64,000 bases of DNA from positions 2,914,001-2,978,000 of the forward strand of contig NZ_FNKY01000001.1 of the NCBI RefSeq assembly GCF_900103165.1, given 5' to 3'. The stretch comes from Nitrosospira multiformis. GTDB lineage: Bacteria > Pseudomonadota > Gammaproteobacteria > Burkholderiales > Nitrosomonadaceae. The position numbers and the translations under genes are program-made. Below, piece by piece: positions 37,951 through 45,944 of this stretch (its first letter is position 1; every line of letters begins with the position of its first letter). The notes under the pieces are model-generated. The model worked only from the letters and a program-made list of their open reading frames with translations, had not been told where the DNA came from and ran no database searches.

Positions 37951-38372
37951 AAACAAAGTTAGGACATATTTTTACGGCACTATCGATGGCAGGCCTCTTG
38001 ATTTCGCTGAGCCCTTCCGCTGCTGCGACTCAGCCTGTTGACACCCCTGAGATTCGCGCAGCCGCTCAGAATGCCACAACCCGGAGCGACCATGAGGCCG
38101 TGGCGAAATATTATGAAGATGTCGCCAAGCAGATGCAGGTAAAGGCAGAGGAACAAAAGGAACTGCTTGAGCATTATGAGAATAAAAGTTATCTCTACGG
38201 TAGGCGAGCGCAAGATCTTCAATCGCATGCCTACGCGCAAGTGCGCGATTACGAACAGGCTATCGAAGCCAACGTTAAAGAAGCCAGCCTACATCGTCAA
38301 ATAGCCTCGAAACTCGACGAAAATCGTGCGGCGTCCGCTCCCCAAACACTTAGCGCTGCGAATGGTCTATAG
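37947..38372 (+). CDS. Small secreted helical protein, copy 1 of a local family
   Basis: 141 residues. The signal peptide MKTKLGHIFTALSMAGLLI ends at the AAA-T cleavage site without a lipobox Cys. The mature part is one long amphipathic helix with the family motif: [SD]H-x-x-[LVM]AK-x-[YHF]-x-D, then EQKELLEHYE, then YLYG and DYEQAIEANVKEASLHRQIASKLDEN. I know of no named family. It is the plus-strand mirror of the copy at 45458-45835. Periplasmic location inferred. A terminator follows at 38412-38455. Confidence 0.82.
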   Translation: MKTKLGHIFTALSMAGLLISLSPSAAATQPVDTPEIRAAAQNATTRSDHEAVAKYYEDVAKQMQVKAEEQKELLEHYENKSYLYGRRAQDLQSHAYAQVRDYEQAIEANVKEASLHRQIASKLDENRAASAPQTLSAANGL

Positions 38373-38411
38373 TATCTCTCGGGAATCTCTCGGGTCTTAG
38401 TACTCAATCGA

Positions 38412-38455
38412 AAAATGCGGGTGTCGGGATAATGTACCGATACCCGCATTTTGTT
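38412..38455 (+). terminator. Intrinsic terminator after copy 1
   Basis: Stem AAATGCGGGTGTCGG pairs with CCGATACCCGCATTT (38413-38452) with one bulge, flanked by A and T runs. Confidence 0.75.
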
Positions 38456-38978
38456 TACTGATCATGGCGTCCTGTTGGAAGAACGTGTCGTACAGATCAG
38501 ATCTTTGCTATCGAACACGATAGCCTCTTTTATTCCTTACAGCAGGAAGAAAATATCCAATTGCCCCCTGTTGCGGAAACAGGCAGGGCCACGTCATGTA
38601 AATCCGCGAAAGTTGCAAATCGTGCGATTACGACTTGCCCAACCGTTGCGGATAGAGCCCCCAAGCCGGCTGATATCGCCCACCTGAAAGGGCGTAGAGT
38701 TTATATTCCGAGGAAGCTGAAGTGCTTGCTTGTAATGAGTCGCGCTTACGGTGAGTAATTGGCTATTCAGCGATCCGGTTAAGTGTGCCCTGCAGACCGC
38801 CACCCACATATTGGGTCAAACTGTTGATCAGATGCCGATTACCTTGAAAGGAAACGCTGCCAGGCAGGCAAGTTTCGGTAGCACGTAAGCGCGTTGCATG
38901 CGCGCCACAAGATGCGGAAGGGACCCCTCCTGGTGGGGAGGCCGCCTGGATTGATTTATGCTCTTCCCCTTGATATTA
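38456..38978. other. Gene-free stretch in the lipoprotein locus
   Basis: No ORF with support. A frame ending at 38760 encodes a Pro/Lys-rich segment (GRATSCKSAKVANRA) without a start codon and may be a decayed gene fragment. Short inverted sequence CCCTCCTGGTGGGGAGG at 38927-38943 could terminate the minus-strand gene at 38979. Confidence 0.4.
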
Positions 38979-39365
38979 CTATTTCAGTTCCGCCGATTCT
39001 GACGCCTTTTTTCTATGATAGATGGCTTCTTCCGCGCATGTTTTTGCGGCTTGCTCATATTTTCTGATCAAAGCGCTAGTATGCGCCTCGAGATCATGCG
39101 GCACTCTATCATATAGATAATGTTTTTCCTCATAACGCTTTAACAAGCTTTTCTGTATATCCGCTTTTGCCTGCATTTCTTTAGCCGCCTCTTCAAAATG
39201 CTTTGCCAATACGGCATGTTCGCTGGGTGTTCTTGTATCTTGTTCAGCTTTAGGGATACTTGTATTCCCCCGAGCTTCAGGAGCACTTATCTGAGCACAA
39301 CCAGTCAATAAGCAGCCTGCGGCAAATAAAGCTGCGGAAAACGTTTTTATTCTTATTAATGGCAT
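38979..39365 (-). CDS. Small lipoprotein, copy 2 of the local family
   Basis: 128 residues from the ATG at 39365 (ribosome site GAGAGGAA directly before it). The signal peptide ends in a lipobox, FAAGCLLTGCAQ, so it should be a lipid-anchored protein. The family motif is present: SEHAVLAKHFEEAAKEMQAK, KSLLKRYEEKHYLY, ALIRKYEQAAKTCAEEAIYHRKKAS. It is the most divergent copy (KSLL for KELL; DRVPHDLEAH in place of GKRAQDLQAH). It faces away from the other plus-strand copies. Function unknown. Confidence 0.82.
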   Translation of the reverse strand: MPLIRIKTFSAALFAAGCLLTGCAQISAPEARGNTSIPKAEQDTRTPSEHAVLAKHFEEAAKEMQAKADIQKSLLKRYEEKHYLYDRVPHDLEAHTSALIRKYEQAAKTCAEEAIYHRKKASESAELK

Positions 39366-39641
39366 TTCCTCTCTTACCTTATAAATTTTCGATACGATTC
39401 GGGAATACAATTAAACGAGGAGGGAAAAATATAACGGAATAACAATATGTGTCAAGTTCTTATTCGTCGTCAATTCTTCGCATGGAGGAATCTCCGCGCA
39501 TTCTAATTACACTGTTAATGGCCCGAATGTTTGTTCCTATATCCATATAACAATAACTATTAACCTTAATTCATGCGCTAGTAGTTATTACTCCGTATCA
39601 AAATAATTGTAACTTGAGTGCTAAATTTTATCTAAAAAGGT

Positions 39642-39669
39642 TTGACATTTTTTATACATATGCTATGTT
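39642..39669 (+). promoter_or_regulatory. Candidate promoter before repeat array 1
   Basis: TTGACA (39642-39647), 16 bases, then TATGTT (39664-39669). It points toward array 1 (39856-40219) and the lipoprotein gene at 40255; transcription from here would include the array in a 580-base leader. 39411-39641 is AT-rich and shows no gene. Confidence 0.5.
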
Positions 39670-39855
39670 ACATTTGTAATACCACATTATGGGTAGTGTC
39701 TTTCCGGGTGAAGGTAGTATTAAGCGGTAGCATTAATCAAGTTAGATAAGAATTCCCGGCAAGTCTACAGTTTGGCGTACTTGAAAGCGGGAGACTTCGT
39801 TTTAGAACGTGAATTAAGATTGTGGAACTTTTCTCAAACAGATCTTTTCTAATAT

Positions 39856-40219
39856 CTGGGGCTCTGAACATTCGCCCCCCAGTAGTAAAAGGGACTCTGA
39901 TCATCCGTCCGTAGCAGGTTAACAAGGACTCTGAATATCCGTCCGTAGTAAGATAACAAGGACTCTGACCATCCGTCCGCAGCAAGGCAACAAGGACTCT
40001 GACCATCCGTCCGCAGCAAGGCAACAAGGACTCTGAACATCCGTCCGCAGCAGGGCAACAAGGACTCTGACCATCCGTCCGCAGCAAGGCAACAAGGACT
40101 CTGACCATCCGTCCACAGCAAGGTAACAAGGACTCTGCACATTCGTCCGCAGCAGGGTAACAAAGGACTCTGACTATCCGTCCGTGGCAAGGCAACAAGG
40201 ACTCTGACCATCCGTCCAG
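39856..40219 (+). repeat. Repeat array 1: eleven 34-base units before a lipoprotein gene
   Basis: The core GGACTCTGACCATCCGTCC recurs with period 34 (spacer CAGCAAGGCAACAA and variants). The ends GGAC and GTCC are complementary. The first unit has GGGGC...GCCCC instead, so the pairing is kept though the sequence changed. Because 34 is not a multiple of 3, apparent ORFs through the array are artefacts. The array ends 35 bases before the ATG at 40255. Confidence 0.9.
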
Positions 40220-40254
40220 TAGTGATTCTTAATCAAGGGGATAGGGGAAATCAA

Positions 40255-40686
40255 ATGGTAGTGACGCTAGGCAGAAAAGTAAAAAATATCTTTACAGCTT
40301 TATCTACAGTCGGTTTATTAGCTTCATGCGCGCCAATGGCAACGTACGAAACTGGGGAGGATCCCGCTGGGGCGACAGGTATTCAGAACACTGCAACCTC
40401 AAGCGAACATAAGACCTTGGCAAAATACCATGATGATAGGGCTGATGATCTGTGGGTAAAGGCAAAAGAACAAAAACAGTTACTTGAGCATTATGAGGAA
40501 AAAAGCTATCTCTATGGTAAACGTGCTCAGGATTTGCAAGCACATACATCGGCGTTAATACGTAATTATGAGCGAGCTGCGACAGCCAATATAAAGGAAG
40601 CAGCCGCTCACCGGCGAATTGCTTCCGAACTTGAAAAGAATAATAGCTCCGTAGCACGCCCGCAAAAGGTTAATGTTATTTATTAA
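40255..40686 (+). CDS. Small lipoprotein, copy 3 of the local family
   Basis: 143 residues from the ATG at 40255 (site AGGGGAAAT upstream). The lipobox is in GLLASCAPM. The mature helix carries SEHKTLAKYHDDRADDLWVKAKEQ and QLLEHYEEKSYLYGKRAQDLQAHTSALIRNYERAATANIKEAAAHRRIASELE. Very similar to copy 4 (40953). Array 1 fills the region before it, and array 2 follows 58 bases after its stop, so copies 3 and 4 look like a tandem duplication of [leader array + gene]. Confidence 0.85.
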   Translation: MVVTLGRKVKNIFTALSTVGLLASCAPMATYETGEDPAGATGIQNTATSSEHKTLAKYHDDRADDLWVKAKEQKQLLEHYEEKSYLYGKRAQDLQAHTSALIRNYERAATANIKEAAAHRRIASELEKNNSSVARPQKVNVIY

Positions 40687-40744
40687 TGAAATTCTGCCGA
40701 AATTAAGATTGTAGGAACTCTCCCAAACAGATTGTTCCCAACAT

Positions 40745-40917
40745 CTGGGGCTCTGATCATTTGCCCCCCAGTAGTAAAAGGGACTCTGAACATCCGTCCG
40801 TAGCAGGGTAACAAGGACTCTGAGCATCCGTCCGGTAGTAAAAGGACTCTGACCATCCGTCCAGTGCAAGGACTCTGACCATTTGTCCGGTAGTAAGGAC
40901 TCTGACCATCCGTCCAG
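40745..40917 (+). repeat. Repeat array 2: six units before copy 4
   Basis: It begins with the GC-rich variant GGGGCTCTGATCATTTGCCCC. Five more units follow with variable spacing (33, 26, 22 and 23 bases), all with GGAC...GTCC ends. The preceding 49 bases match those before array 1 (AATTAAGATTGT...AACAGAT). The end of the array and the following TTTTTAATCAATGGAATAGG are nearly identical to array 3. Confidence 0.88.
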
Positions 40918-40952
40918 AATGATTTTTAATCAATGGAATAGGAGAAATCAAA

Positions 40953-41399
40953 ATGGCAACGATACTAGGCAAAAAGACAAAAGATACTTTTATGGCTTTA
41001 TCCCTGTTTGGCTTATTGGCCGCATGCGCGCTGATGACTACAAATGTAAAGGGAGAAAATCTTGCTGGCCAAGCAGCCATTCCGAGTGCCACGACCTCAA
41101 GCGAAAGCAAACATATGATCCTGGCAAAATCCCATGAAGATAAGGCCAAGGCGCTATGGGTAAAGGCAACGGAACAAAAACAGCTACTTGAGCACTATGA
41201 GGAAAAAAGCTACCTCTATGGTAAACGTGCTCAAGACCTGCAAGCACGCACGTGGGCATTAATACGCAATTATGAGCAAGCTGTAACGGCTAATGTAGAA
41301 AAAGCCGCCGCTCACCGGCGAATTGCTTCCGAACTTGAGAAGAATGGTAATCCAGTATCACATTCACAAAAGATTGGCGGATTCAGTAGTGATATTTAA
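40953..41399 (+). CDS. Small lipoprotein, copy 4 of the local family
   Basis: 148 residues. MATILGKKTKDTFMALSLF leads to the lipobox GLLAACALM. The helix has MILAKSHEDKAKALWVKATEQKQLLEHYEEKSYLYGKRAQDLQARTWALIRNYEQAVTANVEKAAAHRRIASELEKNG. Its first 35 residues and leader are almost identical to copy 6 on the other strand (44521-44973), so the two are inverted duplicates, while the C-terminal half is closer to copy 3. That mosaic suggests gene conversion. Confidence 0.85.
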   Translation: MATILGKKTKDTFMALSLFGLLAACALMTTNVKGENLAGQAAIPSATTSSESKHMILAKSHEDKAKALWVKATEQKQLLEHYEEKSYLYGKRAQDLQARTWALIRNYEQAVTANVEKAAAHRRIASELEKNGNPVSHSQKIGGFSSDI

Positions 41400-41436
41400 C
41401 CGAATAAATATGTCATAGACATATAGACCCACGCAA

Positions 41437-41540
41437 AATTGGGGCTTTACTCACAACAGGAAAGAAGTTTCGGAGAGATCTCTAAATGCTTCCAGCACAC
41501 AGGAGTAGCCAGAATGGCAAGCATGGGTAAAGCCCCAATT
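41437..41540. repeat. 14-bp perfect inverted repeat around a 76-base loop
   Basis: AATTGGGGCTTTAC (41437-41450) is the exact reverse complement of GTAAAGCCCCAATT (41527-41540). No protein is predicted between the arms with confidence. This could be a decayed element end or a structured RNA in the region between copy 4 and the barrel gene. Confidence 0.6.
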
Positions 41541-41760
41541 GTTACAGATTCCAAGGTAAGCAACAGCTCAACATATCTTGAGCGTAGGGAATCCAGAGAG
41601 GTTGCCGTATGCGGTCAGGTACATTTGTGTCACGACTGCAGGTATGAGAGGACATTTCATTTTGCGGAAAATTGTCTCGTTTGGCAATTAGGAAATTATT
41701 GCGGGAAAGGTGCCAAATACGGTAGGCGTTGCAAGCTATATCAAAAGAGGGGTATAGGAA

Positions 41761-42168
41761 ATGGAATTCAGCAGCCCGCAACGTAGCCTGAAATGGGTTT
41801 ATGAGCCCGCACGACGATTTCTTCAGAGCTCAAGTTCGGGCACTTATTACCTTAATCGCCCAGAGTTCGTGAAGATGATCTTTGGCCTTCTCTCTCCTGT
41901 TCTACGGATTAGTCAGTCACAAATACCTGTTGCGGGAAAGTGTGTAACCACTCCCCGGCATCAGGGTGATCTTCGCATCGGCTTGGTATGTCTTCATGTC
42001 GGCCGGTCAAATACTGACCGCCCCAAGTACTCAACAGGTACTACCTATTATCGCAATACCCATTCGATTCGCTCTGTTGTCCAATTGACCATCATCTCCA
42101 ATCCAATAGCCACTTGTACAAATCCATGGTTTTCATCGCGCGCCTTCCTCAAAGACCTTTCGCGCTAG
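41761..42168 (+). CDS. Unsupported hypothetical ORF (135 aa)
   Basis: An ATG with AGGGGTATAGGAA before it opens 135 codons, unrecognised and rich in Ser, Thr and Arg, with no clear signal or domain (LRIGLVCLHVGRSNTDRPKY). It overlaps another frame (41439-41786) with the same doubt. Composition is unlike the neighbours. It could be a remnant of a transferred gene, or nothing. The region 41400-42207 has otherwise only the 14-bp inverted repeat. Confidence 0.2.
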   Translation: MEFSSPQRSLKWVYEPARRFLQSSSSGTYYLNRPEFVKMIFGLLSPVLRISQSQIPVAGKCVTTPRHQGDLRIGLVCLHVGRSNTDRPKYSTGTTYYRNTHSIRSVVQLTIISNPIATCTNPWFSSRAFLKDLSR

Positions 42169-42207
42169 CGTTCTAATCATTTCTTAAAAATTATAGGGGG
42201 AATTGAA

Positions 42208-43596
42208 ATGCAAAGGCAAATAATAAAAATTCAGCTCTTGGCAAGTGTGTTGATTTTCCTACCTACCCTGGATTTAAGCAATGTCTATGCCAATAGCGAA
42301 AATCCTTATGCCAATAACAGCAACTCCTCGTTTAATAAGAGCAATTCCTCTGTTAATAGCTTATTGACGCTATTTAAAGACACTGGCATAACAGTTGGAG
42401 GGTGGTTCCAAGCTGGAGCGACTTACAACGCGAATAACCCGGGCGATGGATTTAATGGTCCTGTCAGTTTCGCTGATCGTGCCGATCGATTTCAATTGAA
42501 TCAATTTAATGTATTTTTGGAGCGCCCGGTGGTGGCGGAGGGAGGAACATGGGATTTTGGGGGCCGTATCGATTTCATGTTCGGTACGGACGCTATTTAT
42601 TACCAGGCAGCCGGCATCCCTCCTTTCGATGTAAACAGCGGCGAACCCAACAATAGAGGTAGCTGGGACCTTAATATTTGCTGTAAATCGACTCGCACCT
42701 ATGGCATAGCGCTTCCCCAGGCCTATCTGGAATTCTACGCACCAGTTGGAAATGGCCTCAACATCAAGGCCGGCCATTTCTTTTCACCAACCGGTTACGA
42801 AATCGGTCCAGCCCCCGATGTTTTCTTTTACACACATGCATATTCTTTAGACAATGGTCACCCGTTTACTCATATGGGTTTATTATTTGACTATAAGCTC
42901 ACTAAGAATTGGTCTTTAATTGCGGGGCCGATCACTGGCAGCGGCACCGGTGGCTGGGACGGTAATTTAACTAGAACCGCACTCACTAACTGGAATGGCA
43001 TAGCAGGTATCATGTGGGTTGGTGAGGACAAAAGAAATTCATTTAATATCTACGGCACTTTTGGTGATGTTTCTGCAAGAAGTCACGAACCTTGGACTTT
43101 GATTAGCTCGGTCTTGCAATATCGGGTTACCAATAAAACTCATTTTGTTGCGCATTATGTGCACGGCTTCGTCGGTGGGGCGCTGATGAATGGCCAGCAG
43201 AAGGATGTACAATGGATAGGCGTCAATACGCATCTGTATTATGACCTCCTGGAGGACCTGACTATAGGCATCCGTGGCGAGTGGTTCCGTGATAGAGACG
43301 GCTTCCGGGTTCCCTCTCCACTTCGGGTAGCTTTCGCCACCAATAATCAAGGCGTTAGTTATGCAGGCAACTTCCCAATTACTTCCGCACCCGCCGATTA
43401 TTACGAAACGACCATAGGCTTGAACTGGAAACCAGCGAAAAGATTGAAACTGGATCATTGGAAAGCAATGCGAAGTTTCAACGTCCGTCCAAATATTCGC
43501 TATGACCGGGTAGTTGGTCTCGATCAGCCATATCGGCCCTTTGATGGCAAGAAGGACCAGTGGCTGTTCTCGCTCGATTTCATGGCATCGTTTTGA
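42208..43596 (+). CDS. Outer-membrane beta-barrel protein (BBP2/OmpL-like porin)
   Basis: 462 residues. The signal peptide is MQRQIIKIQLLASVLIFLP then LSNVYANSEN, followed by an Asn/Ser-rich linker (NNSNSSFNKSNSSVNS) and a barrel: GITVGGWFQAGATYNAN, RFQLNQFNVFLERPV, WDFGGRIDFMFGTDAIYYQ, LTIGIRGEWFRDRDGFR, ending in DFMASF with a terminal Phe, as outer-membrane barrels do. Similar proteins are annotated as putative beta-barrel porin-2. It stands in the middle of the inverted lipoprotein locus, between copies 4 and 5. Substrate unknown. Confidence 0.82.
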   Translation: MQRQIIKIQLLASVLIFLPTLDLSNVYANSENPYANNSNSSFNKSNSSVNSLLTLFKDTGITVGGWFQAGATYNANNPGDGFNGPVSFADRADRFQLNQFNVFLERPVVAEGGTWDFGGRIDFMFGTDAIYYQAAGIPPFDVNSGEPNNRGSWDLNICCKSTRTYGIALPQAYLEFYAPVGNGLNIKAGHFFSPTGYEIGPAPDVFFYTHAYSLDNGHPFTHMGLLFDYKLTKNWSLIAGPITGSGTGGWDGNLTRTALTNWNGIAGIMWVGEDKRNSFNIYGTFGDVSARSHEPWTLISSVLQYRVTNKTHFVAHYVHGFVGGALMNGQQKDVQWIGVNTHLYYDLLEDLTIGIRGEWFRDRDGFRVPSPLRVAFATNNQGVSYAGNFPITSAPADYYETTIGLNWKPAKRLKLDHWKAMRSFNVRPNIRYDRVVGLDQPYRPFDGKKDQWLFSLDFMASF

Positions 43597-43620
43597 AATG
43601 AGCAGGCAGCAGGCACCCTA

Positions 43621-44034
43621 TCAATTCTTTCTGGCGTGCGGCGCTTGCCCGCCATCAATCGCATAACGGTCTTCCTCAAATCTCCATGCCATGTGACGAT
43701 GAGAAGTGGCCTGTTTCATATTTGATTGCACAGTTTGCTCATATTTACGTATCAACGCCGAGGTCTGCGATTTCAAATTATGAGACTGCCAACCATACAA
43801 ACGCTCGCTCTCATACTGCTCAAGCAATTTTTTTTGTTCGCTAATCTTTGCTTGCATATCTCTGGCGGCATCTTCAAAATGCTTCGCTATGGCATCATGA
43901 TCACTGCGAGTTTTAGCGTTTTTAGCCGCAGTACGCATATTTGTATTCTGGATAGCTTCATGGGAAGTCATTGGAGCGCACGACACTAACAAACCCGTAG
44001 TAACTATGGCGATGAATAATCTTTCTGCATTCAT
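43621..44034 (-). CDS. Small lipoprotein, copy 5 of the local family
   Basis: 137 residues. MNAERLFIAIVTTGLLVSCAPM has a lipobox LVSC. The helix has RSDHDAIAKHFEDAARDMQAKISEQKKLLEQYESERLYGWQSHNLKSQTSALIRKYEQTVQSNMKQATSHRHMAWRFEE. The LYGWQSHNLKS segment is shared with copies 6 and 7 (minus strand), whereas plus-strand copies have YLYG(K/R)RAQDLQ, so minus- and plus-strand copies form two subgroups. Convergent with the barrel gene, 24 bases apart. Confidence 0.84.
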   Translation of the reverse strand: MNAERLFIAIVTTGLLVSCAPMTSHEAIQNTNMRTAAKNAKTRSDHDAIAKHFEDAARDMQAKISEQKKLLEQYESERLYGWQSHNLKSQTSALIRKYEQTVQSNMKQATSHRHMAWRFEEDRYAIDGGQAPHARKN

Positions 44035-44235
44035 GGACGTCCCTAAAATCTTATTTGAGCGACAAAACTTGATCTAATTAATTATGCTCATCTATAAATA
44101 TTATGTCAATTTCTGCTCACAATAACTTCACACAAAAACGACAATTCAAACGCGCACACGAGCAAAAATTATCGGTATTAAACAAGAAAACTCAGAAAAT
44201 ATAAGCAACTTCACCTGAAGTTCCATAATTGCTAA

Positions 44236-44465
44236 TTAGGTAATATCGCCTTCATTACCCTGGATTGTGGCATTTCACCGCCATGAATCCCGAAATTGTG
44301 CTTATATTTCTCTGCCATTGACGGTGAGAAGGCGGCTTCCTTCATATTTGGTCGTACAGACAGCTCATACTTGAGTAGCAAAACCAACATATGCGACTTG
44401 AATTATGAAGTTCCCAAGCCATACTGGGGTTCTTCATATTGTTCAAGCTTACTTCCCTTGAAGCA
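44236..44465 (-). pseudogene. Decayed copy of the local lipoprotein family
   Basis: The minus strand contains, with a stop inside, LEQYEEPQYGLGTS then FKSHMLVLLLKYELSVRPNMKEAAFSPSMAEKYKHNFGIHGGEMPQ, matching copy 6 (LLEQYENGHLYGWQSHNLKSNTLALIRRYEQAARSNMKEAASHRQM...NYAIHGG) in order. It lacks an N-terminal part, so it is a remnant. It lies between copies 5 and 6. The flanks 44035-44235 and 44466-44520 hold no gene. Confidence 0.7.
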
Positions 44466-44520
44466 TGTCGAATGTGACCGCTACTCCAGGGGCTTTGGAG
44501 CTATTGATCCTGCAGCAATG

Positions 44521-44973
44521 TCAATTATTTTCCACACGGAGCGCTTCCCCAAAAGCAGAGTCACTCCGCAAACCACCATGGATCGCGTAATTGTGTTTAG
44601 CTTTCTGCGCCATTTGGCGATGAGAAGCGGCTTCTTTCATATTTGACCGCGCGGCTTGCTCATACCTGCGTATCAAGGCCAAGGTATTCGATTTCAAATT
44701 GTGAGATTGCCAGCCATACAGATGCCCATTCTCATACTGCTCAAGCAATTCTTTTTGTTCATTCGCCTTTATCTGCATTTCCCTGGCGGCATCTTCAAAC
44801 TGCTTTGCCAAGACATTATGCTCGCTTGGGTTTGTAACATTCCCAATAGCCGCATGACCAACTATATTCTCTCCCCGTACGCTTGTACTCATCAGCGCGC
44901 ATGCGGCCAATAAGCCAAACAAGGATAAAGTCGTAAAAATATCTTTTGTCTTTTTGCCTAGTGTCGTTGCCAT
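44521..44973 (-). CDS. Small lipoprotein, copy 6 of the local family
   Basis: 150 residues. The N-terminus MATTLGKKTKDIFTTLSLFGLLAACALM has a lipobox and is nearly the same as copy 4. The helix is of the minus-strand type: SEHNVLAKQFEDAAREMQIKANEQKELLEQYENGHLYGWQSHNLKSNTLALIRRYEQAARSNMKEAASHRQMAQKAKH, then a unique tail (SDSAFGEALRVENN). The leader, ATCAATGGAATAGGAGAAATC, is the same as that of copy 4. Array 3 lies before it on the minus strand. Confidence 0.85.
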   Translation of the reverse strand: MATTLGKKTKDIFTTLSLFGLLAACALMSTSVRGENIVGHAAIGNVTNPSEHNVLAKQFEDAAREMQIKANEQKELLEQYENGHLYGWQSHNLKSNTLALIRRYEQAARSNMKEAASHRQMAQKAKHNYAIHGGLRSDSAFGEALRVENN

Positions 44974-45009
44974 TTTGATTTCTCCTATTCCATTGATTAA
45001 AAATCATTC

Positions 45010-45220
45010 TGGACGGATGGTCAGAGTCCTTGCTACCGGACGAATGGTCAGAGTCCTTACACTGGACAGATGGTCAGAGTCCTTACTACCTACTACGGAC
45101 GGGATATTCAGAGTCCTTAATATCTTACTGCGGACGTGGCATTCAGAGTCCTTGCTACCTTGCTACGGACGGGATATTCAGAGTCCTTGCTATCTGCTAC
45201 GGACGAATGGTCAGAGTCTT
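45010..45220 (-). repeat. Repeat array 3: seven units before copy 6
   Basis: On the minus strand the units read GGACTCTGACCATCCGTCC and variants such as GGACTCTGAATATCCCGTCC, in the same sense relative to the gene as arrays 1 and 2. Spacing varies from 22 to 34 bases. The last units and the 40 bases up to the gene match array 2 almost exactly. The array starts 28 bases after the promoter at 45249-45277, so it lies in the transcript leader. Confidence 0.88.
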
Positions 45221-45248
45221 TTATACCTACAGCAATCTAGGTAGTGAG

Positions 45249-45277
45249 ATAATGCCAGCCCTGAAATCCTTTGTCAA
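45249..45277 (-). promoter_or_regulatory. Candidate promoter before repeat array 3
   Basis: On the minus strand, TTGACA (45272-45277), 17 bases, CATTAT (45249-45254). The transcript toward copy 6 would start just before array 3, so the array would be a transcribed leader of about 260 bases. 45278-45457 has no gene. Confidence 0.55.
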
Positions 45278-45457
45278 GACTCTTATCACAATTATTTCAT
45301 AGAAAAACGACAATTCATATCACCAGCATTAACAAGAGAAATTACATCTAAACTTAATAACTTGTTTTCACGAGCCTAGGGAACATCGCATTTCCTTTCC
45401 GAAATCCAGCAGTTACCGCAGCACTTACATCTGTGGAATTTGGCCACCATGAATTGC

Positions 45458-45835
45458 TTAATTGAGTTCCTGAAGCGCCGAGGCCATTTGGCGATGAGAA
45501 AGGGCTTCTTCCCTATTTGATCGCGCGGCTTGCTCATACTTACGTATCAAAGCCAAGGTACGCGATTTCAAATTATGGGACTGCCAGCCATACAGGCGTA
45601 TTTTCTCATACTGCTCCAACAGTTCCTTTTGTTCTTCTACTTTTACCTGCATCTGCGCAGCGATATCTTCATAATACTTTGCCATGGCTTCATGGTCGCC
45701 CCGCATGGTAGCATTCTGGATGGCCGCACGATCCGGAGTGTCGACATGATGAGCCGCCGTCGCCACTGGACTTGCCAAAATCAGGATGCCCATTACGGAT
45801 AACGCTGCAAAAACATTTTCTAAATTTGTTTTCAT
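45458..45835 (-). CDS. Small secreted helical protein, copy 7 of the local family
   Basis: 125 residues. The signal peptide MKTNLENVFAALSVMGILILASPVATAAHH lacks a lipobox, as in copy 1. The helix has RGDHEAMAKYYEDIAAQMQVKVEEQKELLEQYEKIRLYGWQSHNLKSRTLALIRKYEQAARSNREEALSHRQMASALQE. The N-terminal half and promoter resemble copy 1; the C-terminal half is of the minus-strand type. It is the inverted partner of copy 1. It lies 114 bases from the end of the duplicated segment. Confidence 0.84.
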   Translation of the reverse strand: MKTNLENVFAALSVMGILILASPVATAAHHVDTPDRAAIQNATMRGDHEAMAKYYEDIAAQMQVKVEEQKELLEQYEKIRLYGWQSHNLKSRTLALIRKYEQAARSNREEALSHRQMASALQELN

Positions 45836-45944
45836 GATAGTAATGAACCCAAATAGAATGGAAGTGGTTTTATCCTAGCTTAGTCAACACGACGAGTATA
45901 TTGGGGAAACCTTGATTTTATGCTAGGTAAAACCCTTAGAAAAA
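45832..45944 (-). repeat. Outer inverted repeat arm, right (promoter region of copy 7)
   Basis: Inverted copy of 37838-37950: GGTTTCCCCAATATACTC, GTTGACTAAG and CATTCTATTTGGGTTCATT all recur on the minus strand. The homology continues into copy 7. Confidence 0.8.

Noticed and set aside
39737..40211. Long minus-strand frames through repeat array 1 giving repetitive Arg/Leu/Cys-rich peptides
   Set aside because: The 34-base period is not a multiple of three, so all three frames give similar repetitive peptides. No ribosome site, no family match. An artefact of the repeat.
39856..40219. CRISPR array
   Set aside because: The spacers are themselves repetitive and near-identical between units (CAGCAAGGCAACAA), the repeat is only 19 bases, and no cas gene is within the window.
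41439..41786. Plus-strand ORF with several cysteines
   Set aside because: Overlaps the 14-bp inverted repeat and another frame; no signal, no domain, and amino acid composition looks random.
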